Source of the DNA: Strongylocentrotus droebachiensis
Lineage: Eukaryota; Echinodermata; Echinoidea; Camarodonta; Strongylocentrotidae
Direction: 5' to 3'
Assembly: GCA_035222895.1 (NCBI GenBank)
Contig: JAVYIG010000416.1
Coordinates: 363,001 to 427,000 of the forward strand
Length of the DNA stretch: 64,000 nt
A model generated the notes under the pieces. It made no database searches and had not been told where the DNA came from. It saw only the letters and a list, made by a program, of their open reading frames with translations. The translations under genes were made by a program, and so were the position numbers. Within the stretch, counting starts at the first letter, position 1. Each line of letters begins with the position of its first letter. Of this stretch, positions 12,184-24,700 are shown piece by piece.

Positions 12184-15100
12184 AACACATCATCATAGGC
12201 CTATTAGATAATCGCTCAACGTATTTGAAATCCGCACTTTATAACAAATTATTACAACTGTCATGCAATCGAGTTACTCACCCACTGAATCACGTTGATA
12301 TTCATTTAATATGATATGGATGGGTGTTCTTTACATCGATTGTATGGCTCTTTTTCTTTCATTGAAGAAATCATGATTTTGAATTCCCTTTTAAATGTTA
12401 CTTTCACTATCATTAAGTAGTTCAGGATTTAGGATGGATTTACATTTGATTTATTTATTTTTTATTGTAAAAGGGCGAACATGTTGTAAATATTTGCCTG
12501 AACGTATGGTGGCAGAATATTCATTGTTAAAAAAAACTAGTCATTTTGTTTTCATATTTCAATTTTGCAACTGGCAGTGTTTCATTCACTGCATAATCTT
12601 TTGATCTTAAATTCGGCATACACTTTCATAAAATTGCTGCTACAGATAAAGTTTGAAATAAAGTTTCGGATTGCTTGCGAATCCCTGAAAGGGGCTTTAA
12701 ACATGTATATTGATAAAAAATAAAATGCGTTGTCATGGAAGAAAAGCCTGCTTAGTTAATCATTGGCAACAAATCAGGAGACCTGTAAACAAGCTGATGA
12801 ATGGATGTGAGCTGTCACTGAGAAGGAAAAAAAACGAATAAGGAGTTAAAATGTTATGAAAATGTGGTTGTTATGGTCAGGGGCGGCGATCCCGGGGGGA
12901 ACGGGGGGGGACACGTCCCCCCCCCCTCAATTTTGTTAAGGGGGTCTTCCCCCCCCCCCCTGAAAATGTGCAAAGTGAAAAAAAAATGTATAGCAAATAC
13001 TGACTAAAGGCTGCAACACACTTTTAGGCTCTGGAGGGCCCAAGAGTGCAGCGTTTAGACAAATAAAAATGCAAAAATCTTCTCACTCGGGAGCTACGCT
13101 CCCTCGCATAATATCCTTCAAAATGTACAAGTAAAAAGCGAGAAAAGTGTAGTGTGAAAAAGTATATTCCTTGTTTTCATACTATAGTTTTGCTAAGTAT
13201 TTTTTAATACAACAAAATTTCAAAAACATGTGAGGGGATAGTCACTTCCGTCACCTTCACCCCTCTCGTTCACTATGCTCCCTCGCACTTGCATAGTGAT
13301 GGGGGCGGCTTGGGGGCAGTTCCCCCAAAATAAAATTCAAATGTGGTAAATATACTCTAGCGCGTTCCTAAAATTTATTTGGATTGCTACATTTTGAATG
13401 AATAACATGTTATCGTTCAGAATTGTTTGTGTGGTTATAGATAATCGCATTGAAGCTCAAAAATGCGTAATTTACCTAGCGCATGCTTGCGTCAGCGACT
13501 GGCGTAGGAGTGACGCGCTATGCGAGAGTATTGTTATACAAAGTGAGTGCAAATTGAACGATGCAAACCTTTCTTCGAATTAAGGGCTTCATATTCCTAA
13601 CTGAATCACCTCACTCGGTTTAATATCGAAGTCATTAATGTAATGTGAACATCACCTCGTGTGCAACGAGTACTGTTCAAATGTTGTCCGTGCCATTAGA
13701 ATCAATCGTCTTTTATTATTTATTTATTACGTTGTATGTTTAAACAGCGTGGTCTTTTCAGAACCAGAAGGCCTGTGAAAGCTTTTGATGTTTAAACAAA
13801 TATATTTCACTATTTAAAAAAAAACATCAAAACATATGAATAAATGGCAGTAATTGGCGGACTTAAAATCAAATGTACATGATAGAGAATGTATCGGAAA
13901 GAAATCGAATAGTGAACAATAAAATGAATGTATACAAATAACAAACGAACGAGCAAATGAAAGAAAAAACAAATCGAAACAAACATAGTGTTATCCTTCC
14001 GAAATTCCCAAAAATTCTTTACTTTGTTATTAATGAACGTGGAAACAACTCAAAATATTTGGATTGTAAAATCAGAAACGGTTTTATAATTGAGATGTGC
14101 AAACTGGCGATAATTTCAGTACCAGACAGTTCTAATGTGATTCCATACAAACACAAAAATGTTATGGTAATTTTTTTTTCTTCAGATGTATCCACTTTTT
14201 TTTTTTTTTACATCACTTTATTGTTCAAACTTGCACAACAAAGGAGAAGATACGATAGCCCAGGACAATTCCATTTTACTGGAATATGCAGGGCATTAAA
14301 AGGACATACAATGTATAATGTTATATAACATCAACAAAACAAAAATTAACTAATTGTACAACAAAGTGAAGGAGTTATGGATATTCCTATCTATAGATGA
14401 AATAAGAGAAGCTAAATATTGAAATTTCATTTGATATATCAACTTGATAAATATGAAGCATACACCTGTACATAATGAGTATTACAAGAGTTTCATTTGA
14501 GTTAATGTTTAATACAAAGAGGATTCTGTCTGTGCCAGGCAATGAAAAGAGGCGAGCAATAGAAAGAAAATATAAGACTGGTTACAAGGTGTATTAACCA
14601 ATAATCTTTTGTGTGTGAGTAATTAATCCCTTACATACTTGAAATGCGAAGGGGGATTTTGGTTTCCCATTTTTTGGCATTCTTTGAGTAGTAGATAACA
14701 AACGAAGAAACAATAGATAATTTGGATAGATTCTGTCGAACTTGTTTCAAATTGACAGGTTTTCCAATTTCTTTCAACAGCTGCTTTAGCCTCGTCACAT
14801 TGTATCCCCATAATATTATATTGTATATCCTTCATGCCTCTTGTAAAAAGGACAAATGTAAACCACATTTTATTCACAAATATAACACTGTATTCTTGTT
14901 TTATCTAATATAGTTTATTAATTAGCTCTTGCATGTGTTACGTGAAAGGCTTGTTTGTATTTTGTTAATTTTAATTTGGAATGGAAACTGTCCTTTCTGA
15001 TATGTATATATGAGTTGTCAATTTTGTATGTATATAATTTGTAAATAACGTATATATAGGAGTGTGTTTGAATATGAATGTCATTTATCCAAGCGGATTA

Positions 15101-15884
15101 TTTTCTACAAGTTAAACGCGTGATTGTACATTGTTGAAGTCATGCGAGAACATTATTAAGTTAATTAACGTAGCATCGAGCTAATTATTCGGAATGTATT
15201 TCCGCACTTTCTGTAAGCATTGTAAATGTGCACTTATGCGAAAAGCAGAATGTATCACTACTAATGGTAGTAGTGTAGTTTTCAATTGTAGTTAGTAGTG
15301 GTTGAGTAGTAATACTAATAGTTGTTGTTAGTGTAGTTATTGTCTTGTTGATGATGTTGATGTTGTGTCGTATTAGTATAAGAAGTTGTATTGATTCATT
15401 TCAGACATGACCTATATCAATATCAATTATTCCGTTTAATAGTGTTAGTGGTACAGTATATTGTTAAAACGCCAAATATCGTTTACTGAAAACTTATTAT
15501 TTTGCCTACATTGATTGATATTATAAAGACTGACGTAGGCCTATGTCCATCATTTATATGTAGGTCTATTTTGTTTCACACATGACTAACTATATATAGT
15601 GGAATATTTTATGTTGAATTTAACCTTGTGAATTATGTCATACTCATTCATGTATTGTAATACAAATTGATAAGAATGCATGACAATTTTTGTAACGCTG
15701 GTATACGTTATCACGTAGGCCCTATTAGATAAATGTTAAAAATGCAATGTGCCTTAAATTTATATACTTATGCTGTTCGTATATCGTGTATGCTCCTAAT
15801 TATATGTAGTTTGATGTATTTCAATAAACATAGCTAAATATGTAATTCGGTTATTTTTTAGAATACCACAATTCTTCATTACCA

Positions 15885-15955
15885 TGTAAAGCGCATAGTG
15901 ATTTAACCGGCGGTATTGTGCGCTATATAAGCATTATTATTAATATCATTATCTT
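15885..15955 (+). repeat. SINE/LINE 3' tail (GCGCTATATAAG plus ATT repeats)
   Basis: GTAAAGCGCATAGTGA followed by GTGCGCTATATAAGC and a short (ATT)n run. The same tail occurs at 41505-41640 and 49085-49185, where it is right-arm specific. This form is typical of retroposon 3' ends in invertebrate deuterostomes. Confidence 0.6.
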
Positions 15956-17689
15956 GTTGTTATTAATATGGTCATCATCAGAATCATCTTCATCATAATC
16001 TTCATTTCTTTTATAACCCCCTCATCAGAAGTAAAAATGTAGATGTCAGAGGTAAAAATTTTAGAGGTAAAATGTCAAAACTAAAGCATGTTACAGGTTG
16101 AATATTGGTAATAAATGGTTGTATATTAGGCTTATCGAAAAAGACATGTACGAAGTACAATAGATTCATTTTAAAATATACATTATGATATGAAAGAAGA
16201 GAATAAAATAGACTAGCCCAGTAGCTTACGTCTCGACATTTTGTGTGATAAAGTGCTGAGATATTATGACGGCACTGGTTTTCACCCCGACATTTTGTTT
16301 GTACTTCTGATATTATTACCTCTGCATGAAATTATTTCCTTTGACATTATAACCTCTGACATTATTACATCTGACATTTTTACATGGCACCCCCCCCCTC
16401 TTCTTTTTTGTTCTCTCTCTCTCCGTCTTTCTTTACAATCTTTACGCAAACACGATATCAAACACTTTCGAAAATCGACCTAATGCAATTTTAATATCGT
16501 CGTGCGTTACCCATTTATATGTGCGAACATGGCAATGACCTATTTCGTAATTTGAAAATGATTTCTATGGGATATGTAATCGCATACTAAAATCGCCCTT
16601 GATTTGATTTTTCAAAAATAGTTACGATCGTGTAACGGGATGTTGCCGAGGTTGTCTGACATCAGTATCTATATAGCCTTTGGTGAACCCCTTCTCTTCC
16701 TAATGGTAAATTCCCAGATGAATATCAATAAAGTTGGTACGGGTTTACACCGCGGGGTCTGCCCAGATTCATTTTAACACCTCCCTACCTTATATCGTTT
16801 CCAGACAATATATCAGGCCTGATAGTTACCCGATTTAAATTATGTTATAAGATACCAAACTGTAATGTGCAATACGCTTACGCACAATAAAAAAAAAGAC
16901 CAGCGGTAAATCGCCAAGGTTAACCCAGACATATGTGAACAAGCTTTACGAAGCAAGGGTACGTGGGTCATGTAATGCATGGAGCAGAGAAGATCCGTCA
17001 AATCATTCTCAATTCTATCCTTAAATACAAAGAAAACAATCCCATATAAGAATATCATGAAATTCTCTCTGCCTGTCGCTCCCGAAAAAGGCCAAACTGA
17101 AATGAGGAACACAAATCTCACAATTATTTTGAAGTTACTTAGGTTATAGTCAACGGGAAGACCACTCGCAAAGGAATTTCACGTTTAGGGCATTGAAACG
17201 TTCCTGGTTGAAACAAAACATTTTGTTTATTTGCTACAACGTTTTCAATTTAATATGGTTTATCAAAATACAGAGTAGTGGTCTAGGGAATAATTGCATA
17301 ATGTTTACAATGAAAAACTGGTCTTAGCATAGGATCATCTATTAAAACAAAAAACAACAAATGAAATAACTTGTTACAGTACATAATCATTACAAATCAA
17401 AATCCCACTTCAATAGAGGTAAAAAAGCTTTAGAAACAAAACGTTCATCATAATTATTCAAAATATAAGATGAATGATATACGATATTCCTAAAACAGGG
17501 CCCATGAATGCTATGGATCATTTGTAATGATAATTTGTTTTTTACCCATTCAGGGTAGCCACATCGGTAATCAATAATGGTTTTCCTGTGGGCCTTGCAC
17601 TTATGACTATTACCCCCAGCGTTTGTCAGGGAAAAATAATTTGTCGATACACCTGGATCGAGAGGGGCACATGCGGGCAATGTGTCCAA

Positions 17690-17770
17690 AGATGTAGCAC
17701 TGCGCAAGGATTGAACCCATGACCTCTCGAGCGAGGATCACGAGCCTTTATCCATATCCCACGGTGCTCC
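17690..17770 (-). repeat. tRNA-derived SINE head
   Basis: On the minus strand, GGAGCACCGTGGGATATGG is followed about 35 bp later by a clear B box, GGTTCAATCC. The layout and spacing fit a pol III internal promoter. The body toward lower coordinates resembles the SINE bodies near 31010 and 42800. Confidence 0.5.
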
Positions 17771-18549
17771 AAAAGATATGCTCATTCATGGTGTAAGGAA
17801 TCAAGTTTTGCCACATTTATGATGTTATTTTAGATGAATTATACTTTAAAGTAATATTTTTAAAAAGGGAGAAAAACACTTTTGTATTGATATAACTAAA
17901 TACTCCAGACACACTTCAATAGACTACAAGTTGTTTCTAATAAAGTACCGTAAATACTGATTTGTAAGTATAATATTTCTACGATGCTCTAAATTGCATT
18001 GTTATATTAATCAAACAACAGATGTCTATTTGTAAATTGAATAGTATTGTTCCGCTTTTTGACATGTTGAAAAAGAAAGTTTTACAATAGTATCAAGACA
18101 AGAAATATATTGTATGTCTATCTGGAATGGAAAGACATTTTGCTGTAAAGTGGCAATTGCTACAATTATAGTTTGTATAGAAAGATTATTTTGAATTTGT
18201 TTAAACATGCACATTATATTCGATTTGTTATTTTATGCGAAGATTATTAATGAATAGCCTGTGGAGGGCTCAATAAATTGAAGAAGAAAAATATACTATA
18301 TTGCTACCTTTATTGTAAATACAGTGTAAAATCAATTGAATTTGATTAAATGGATAGAAAGATTTTCGCAGTGTGAATTTACAAGGATTATAATGAGTTT
18401 TTGTTAAAGACATATTATGTACAAAATGACAAAAAGGATAGAATAGGTATACATCTTATGTAAAATATAAACAATTCGACTGCAACTACAAAACCATTTA
18501 ACCTAGTTATATATGTTTCGTGAATATTTCTGAGATTATGAGAGATGGG

Positions 18550-19920
18550 TTGGAAATCAATAAATGCAGGGCGAGGAGGATAGATGAAGATTAAAAACAA
18601 GATAGAGGGGAATATGGAGGGAGAGACACACAAAGAGAGAGAGTGAAAGTGAATGGGGGAGAGAGAGAGAGCAAATATCAACAAGGGAATAGGATGAGAT
18701 CAAGATGGCAAAAGAAAAAGGGAGAGGAAGAGAGGTAGACCGGGAGGTAGACATGTCGGTCAAGAAACAAAAATAGAAAATACGCATTCGAAACCCAGAT
18801 ACAGCATTCAGCGCCCCCATAAACTGAATACCGTATTATTGCTCATGCCTTTATTATGAACGGCAACATGCGGCAAAATGTCGGCGCAATCATCATGGTA
18901 TTGTTACTGCCCTCCATCTTAGAACGGGTCCTGGATGCTGGAGGGCTGGCCTGTCCCTTGCCTCTATCACCGTCATCTGACGAAGAATTTGCCATCCTGA
19001 ATAATGGGAGCGGTTTCTATTTGGCTTGTAATTTAGAGGCCCTGACGTGGCTCCGTTTTCCCAAAGTATATGAGTGTGGAGATGAGTCTCAGAGAGGTGT
19101 TTAGGATAGCTGGACGTGTATTCTCTATGAAAGGATTATATTACATCAGTCTATGGAGACTCAACTAATTACACGTTATGAAACGATGGATTGTTTAACT
19201 GTATACTTTATTAATACAAACATAACTCAACTTCTCCAACATGTTACCATAGTTAACACCGACACCAATTACCTGGATTCATCTCAACAAGTAGTAAAGG
19301 CAGGGATTGCCTTCTGTAGGAACTCTATTTCTCGCTTCCAGTCCTTTTCCTTACTTTAGCTCAGCTGGAGCAAAGCGGAGAGTTCGCCATCTCACCAAGA
19401 CGAGAGCCAGTGTCGAAGTGACGAAATACCCGCTGGTTACTGCTATTTATAGCATCTGAGAGCTGCTTTACGCATGGTGCGTCCGTAATCGCGCTCTGAG
19501 CTCTTACGCCCCAAAAGCTTACTGCCCTCTACGTTTTCTGCAAGATAACTACCTGTAACGGGCTGGTCCGTTACAGTATTTTTAACGCTACTGTCTCAAT
19601 AATAAAATAACATAATTAAGCAAATGATAATTAAACATGAATTAAATTTTTGAATGCAACGCATTAATAAACAAACATTAAGTTTGAATGAGTAGCATCT
19701 GCCGAATGATTCTGATAGAAAGTGGATCATTGTTTACTAATAAGCGAAATAAATCTTGACTTGGAACCCGCCATTTAACAGGCAGCCCTTGAGACCGACA
19801 ATCTCGATGTAAATGTGAACCTTTAGAAAGTTGTTAGAAAGCAAAGAAGACCGACATTGTTGGTATTGTGGGCTATGGTCATCGGGATAACGCCCAGGCC
19901 ACCTAGTTCGTCTACCTCCA
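18550..19920. mobile_element. Left-arm-specific 1.4 kb block containing a solo LTR
   Basis: The right arm (near 63130-63150) joins the sequences flanking this block almost directly, so it is an insertion in the left arm or a deletion in the right. 18590-18740 is purine-rich. The rest contains a probable solo LTR at 18902-19575. Confidence 0.6.
18902..19575 (-). mobile_element. Probable solo LTR of a Gypsy-like retrotransposon
   Basis: On the minus strand the block starts TGTAACGGACCAGCCCGTTAC and ends GGGCAGTAACA, with inverted TGT..ACA termini. It is flanked by GTAT on both sides (18898-18901 and 19576-19579). Inside, a TATA-like CTATAAATAG (plus coordinates about 19443-19452) precedes an AATAAA (about 19206) in the correct order for an LTR. 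No gag or pol is adjacent, hence solo. The 82-codon reading that starts at 18856 crosses the LTR edge and is not a gene. The superfamily call is an inference from LTR style. Confidence 0.5.
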
Positions 19921-20270
19921 ATGTGTTCGCAAATGTACACGTTAGTGTGGGATATTTTTGGGGTATGCCGTTTTAAGCAAGTTTTTGTTTAATGGTGACA
20001 TGATAACTATTTTACATTGCTTTAAAGTTGTTTTTAAAGGGTCTTCAAAATGAAGTTTCACTGCAAGCATCTAATTAAATTGCTACATGGATTATGATAT
20101 ACACATCCCCCACCCAATTTGGCTCTTCTCTAAACAAGTCAAGAAAGACTTAAAGGTACTATGTCCCATTTGCAGGTCAACAAAAATGAAAAGGTTAAAT
20201 TCCAAAGGCATTTTAAAGACAATACTTATTTAGAACTTCCCTCAAAACGAAAGGAATTGAAAATGGCATT

Positions 20271-20384
20271 AGGGACTTTTAGATTTGCACAACGACAACG
20301 TGGATTGCTACGATCGACGTCATTTTAATGCACTGCCTTGAATGGACGTCACACGTATCAGTCCACGCAAATCTAAAAGTCCCT
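20271..20384 (+). mobile_element. 114-bp MITE, AGGGACTTTTAGATT family, copy 1
   Basis: Terminal inverted repeats are AGGGACTTTTAGATTTGC at one end and its complement at the other. The interior contains GATCGACGTC and AATGCACTGCC. The right arm at about 62775-62785 lacks it, so this is a filled/empty pair. The flanks (ATT before, TTT after) are consistent with a 3-bp target duplication that has one change. Confidence 0.85.
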
Positions 20385-20834
20385 TTTTTGTGGGAAAATA
20401 ACGACCATTAGTTTTCGAATCGACATAAGTGATTGCAATCACCTAAGTAATAGTCTAATTTTCAGACCCTTGTACCGAATGGTCGTACATTTTGTGCTGC
20501 ACAAAGATTCAATCAGTTTAATTTTGGCCATTTAAAGTAGTGGGTTATTGATGTAGAAAAATACACATGTACCTGTTACAGCTCATTTTATGTATGTCAT
20601 TACCAAAGGAAAAAAATGTCGGTCAGTCACTCGATAGTGTCTGACAGGGAAATCTAGAAAGTAAACAGGTTTCCTTGCATAATTCGAATACTAGGACACT
20701 GCTAGTCTGCTATCGTTTAAATTTCACAGATAGGCCATAGGGCATACATGACATATTCATAATTCCTGCAAAGTTCTACAGAAATTCGATGTTGGCTGCA
20801 AAAGGGACATAGTATCTTTAATATAGATCGAGAT

Positions 20835-21474
20835 CTACGAAACACATAGCTTGCTCTCAAGCATCTCCTGATAAAACGGCATCGAATAATCTACACATCT
20901 GATGACGTCATCTGACAGCTGATCACGTGGTATTGAACCAAGCTCGTCGGGCACAAAACGCGTGCTCGTGAAGGCTCTCTCATAATACATGAACATCTCC
21001 TTGAACACGTTTTTACCTGCTGTGACAAAATTATTTGGAATTTCACTTGTAGGCTTCAATTGAAGTAGCTCGTCGCTGTATGGAAACCCGACAACATTGC
21101 AGAATGCCTTGATAGTTGGTCCTGGTCTGGAGACGATGTCGGAAGCGTCGAGGACAATCGGCTCTGGGTCGATATTCTCTTTCACGTATTTCCAAAGCCG
21201 ATGTTGATTTTCGAACCATTTCATTGGTTGATTGTCGATCGGGTCATCTCGGATTAAATCGAAATCAGCTTCGGAGGGTATCATACCGACCTCGGCATAC
21301 TTAGACCCCGCTATTTTCCGAGCCGAAGTGAAGACCCGCGATGGATCCCGAATGAGGAAGGTGTATTTGTATCCTTCGGGAAGACAGTGAGGGTCAATCG
21401 GATTTGACGCCATTTCCTTGAGCAGAACGTACTGACTGCTTGCATTTTCGAGATCTTCCTTGATTGTCTGATAT
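20835..21474 (-). CDS. Exon 2 of left sulfotransferase-like gene
   Basis: Encodes residues 94 (last base of its codon) to 306 and the stop. It carries the RDPSR motif and the SRPGPTIKAFCN region. Length is 640 bp, identical to the right-arm exon. Confidence 0.85.
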
Positions 21475-21726
21475 CTGAAAAGAATGGAAGAACGGAGAAT
21501 CAAAACAATGTCAGCAAGTGACGTATGTTACTGTGTGTAACAGTGTCTGCAAAATGTGACTACGATATACTCTGTAATTAATCAAGCTGTTCTAGACAAT
21601 GCCAGAAACTGACAGATCTAGGCTCTGCTCAAGGGTTTAGGAATTTCGGGTAAAGTGTCATATTATAGTCTTTGCTAGCAGACAAGTTGTAGTAGTAGTA
21701 GTAGTCGTCGTCGTCGTAGTAGTAGC

Positions 21727-21763
<37 letters not shown>

Positions 21764-24700
21764 AAATAGTAGTTGTAGTAGTTTTTATAGTAGAAATAGT
21801 ATATAGTAGGCTTATAAGTAGACTCATAGGTGTAACCCGGGAGGACAACATGGTAAATACAAAATTGGAATGACAAAAACTGTGCAAATACAAATTTTTG
21901 TAGCAGTATTCTGAGTGCAAAAGATGGCGGCCAGGGAAGAAGAGAGCAACCTTAAATACTGTAACCGTAAAGGTTCCTCCGCCCAACCAACTGACCGGTT
22001 AGCAAGGTACATGGCCTTTTTCGAAGTCGGGTGAGGCATACTTAACCTACTGTGTTTCAACAGTATTACCATATTTTTGTATTTTCAAGTCAACATACAG
22101 AGTCACGTAGGATTATATTTCCTCATCGATTTGTTGCTGCTTTTCATTCCACAACAAATCTAGAGGGGAGCTACTCGTCCCTTTTTTCGCATATTATATC
22201 GCATATAATTTTTTTTTTTTTGCATTTTTGCATTTTTGGACATCTTTCACTAACATCTTAAACCTCACAAAATTTCGAACCACAATAATATCGAATTATG
22301 TCACTATGACAATGACGTAAACAAGAAAATACCTAGTAAAAGGATTTCCTGTTTTCACGAAGTGACGGCTAAGTTACGCGCTGCGCTTACAGCCGGTCGT
22401 CACTTCATGAAATTCTCGTCCGCTCTTTTTCTGCTTTTATTTGTTTCACGAAGTGACGGGAGTGAAAATTTCGCAATTTGGAACAGTGACAGACTATGTA
22501 AAGGTGAGTTTGTTACAGTTTATTTTAAGGTAAAGTTATATGATACACTCTTTTGAGTCATTCTGATTCTTTGTAAGCAATAATTGAGCGCAGAAATGTA
22601 TACAAAATGCATCGCCGTTCCACACATCGCCCCATATATACTTATTTTCATGTAAGTGAATAAAGGAGTGAAGTATGTGATGCAAAACTAAAACGACCAA
22701 ATCATGTCTGAACAAACATACATCTAAATTAAATACCTTAATTGGGGGGTCTTTCTTATCTCAATTCACATCAAATATTGATTTAATAAGGTTTGTTTTA
22801 GTTTGTTGTTTTACATCTGCTTAAGTTTGTTGTTTTACATCTGCTTACATCTGCCAAGGGCAAGGGAAGTTATGAAAGAATAAGAACGAAGTTTTACTTT
22901 TAACGAAAGTTAGACTTAGAGTTTAGACCCTACTTTTGTTTTAGTTTTAGTTTTACTTGTACTTTTAGTATTAGTAGTTTAGCTAATTGTACATTTTATT
23001 TAGAGTCTATAACTCTAGTTCATCATTTCATAATCAATTTATGTCAGCCACTAGTCAGTAATCTAGAGGTGAGTAGATCAGGATCTAGACAAAACTGAGT
23101 TGTTGTTGTTGTTGTTGTTGCGATTAATGGCGTTTCCATAGTCATTCGAAGATTTCCGCCAGGCAATGTGAGAGGGCGTAGTTACTGGTCCTCTCTTAAT
23201 ACTTTTACTGTTGGATCGACGATAGCCTAGTGGCGTTGTGTTGTGCAATTAACAATATCAGTAAATTGTTAGTAGTTATTTTCTGTATTGTTATTCGGCT
23301 TGTTATTTTAAAGAATTCATTAGGAAAGAAAGGATGAAGTGGTTGAATATTAGTTGCGATCAGTTCATTACGTTAGGACGTTAGTTTAAAACCCCTCTCC
23401 GTATAATGAAGCAATTTGTACAATTTATACAAAGAAGCAATTTATACCGAGGATAGTACCACTGTCACTAATATATAATATAGCAAAATTTTAACTTTGA
23501 CTTTACTTGTAAAGGTGTGATTGAGGTGTAAGCAGCTTCAGGGCTCCAAGCCCAAGGCCAACATGGCCAAGGGCAAGGGAAGTTATGAAAGTTATCATCA
23601 TGCTGAGCTGAGATGGCATGGGATATGTAGACCCTCCTGTTTAACTGATAGGGAATAAATTGCCTTTCAAGCAAAAAGGGACATGAATGAACAGTTATTT
23701 AAAAAATGAAAATCAAATAGTCTACTGTCCTACCCTGAAAATGACTAAATGGCACCATCCAGAAATGGGATACTTTTGTTTTGAGACTGAAGTAATCTCA
23801 TGAGTAGTCTACCGGTTGGGGAACAGTGCACACATATTTACCTTATTTTCTTCCATTGTCTGTACTCAAGGTGTGTTTTAAAGACAGCACTTTAGTATCC
23901 TTGGTCTATAAAATAATTCTTTTTAACAACTGTTTTTGATACCAGCAAATGTTGCCCAACTCCACTCCGTGTTTTAAAGAATGTTCCAAGCAAGCACCAT
24001 ACCAGATGATGTACATGTCACAACATTACACATGAGAATATACAGGAATAACCTACACTTCAGTGGTAATGATTATGATGATGTTTTTGCTTTCACTTAG
24101 TTTCAGATGCAGTAGATACAATTTGCGCTTATATGAAGGAAGCACTAGAACTGGTATATCTACTTTTCAATGCCGCAGGCCAAATACAAATCCAGATGAG
24201 AATAGTTTTCATGGTCTGTGAAAGAAAATCACACATTAGCAGCATATAGAGAGTTATGATTAATCATGATCGGTCTGTATAATGCCATCCATTGATTTTC
24301 TTTTATGAATGATGGCTACATAAGCAATTAAATATTAACAGGGAAATATAGATATGGAATATGTAATGCACTTAGCAGATATAGTACAAAGCTGGACAGG
24401 AACGTGTTTCTAATTTTGGCGAAGGCTATATAAGTACATGTCCATTGGTATATAATATTTTCAGCTAAAACTTCTATGAACCAAAATTTGATTATTTGTT
24501 GTAAATAGAGTGTATAGAAACTAGAGTCAAGTCTTGATCATGAAGTACCAAGCACACTCACTGCATAATGTGCATTGGGGTGGTAGTTGTTTGGTAGGGG
24601 CAATTGAAAACGTCTGTTTGGGGTCAGTTATGCCTAGTGATTAATTTGATGTACAAAAGATAATATTAGATGTATTTCTTTACCAATGCTTGCAACAACA

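Larger units (their letters stand above)
12184..18334. other. Noncoding AT-rich stretch, including 3' UTR-like sequence
   Basis: After the stop at 12183 there is a likely 3' UTR to about 12740 with two AATAAA motifs. At 12877 a one-sided hAT-like end (CAGGGGCGGCGATCCCGG) is followed by poly-G/poly-C; no matching right end was found. 15240-15360 holds degenerate GTAGT/GTTGT-type repeats. 16025-16385 has scattered TCTGACATT/AGGTAAAA motifs that also occur at 34741-34800. Readings of 60-120 codons occur with no family features. Confidence 0.5.

Noticed and set aside
12877..13340. Complete hAT-like element
   Set aside because: Only a left-type end is visible; no matching inverted end or 8-bp duplication was found.
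13957..14328. 123-codon reading in AT-rich DNA
   Set aside because: Contains poly-T derived F runs, no motif, no splice sites of quality.
16840..17121. 93-codon minus reading with membrane-like segments
   Set aside because: No recognisable family, no splice context; AT-rich DNA readily gives such stretches.
18856..19104. 82-codon reading with a signal-peptide-like start
   Set aside because: It crosses the boundary of the probable solo LTR at 18902, so most of it is retroelement sequence.
21116..21304. 62-codon plus-strand reading
   Set aside because: Antisense shadow of sulfotransferase-like exon 2.
22362..22556. 64-codon reading with a hydrophobic MKFSSALFLLLF stretch
   Set aside because: It lies on the subterminal repeat cluster of the 6.5 kb element and has no continuation with support.
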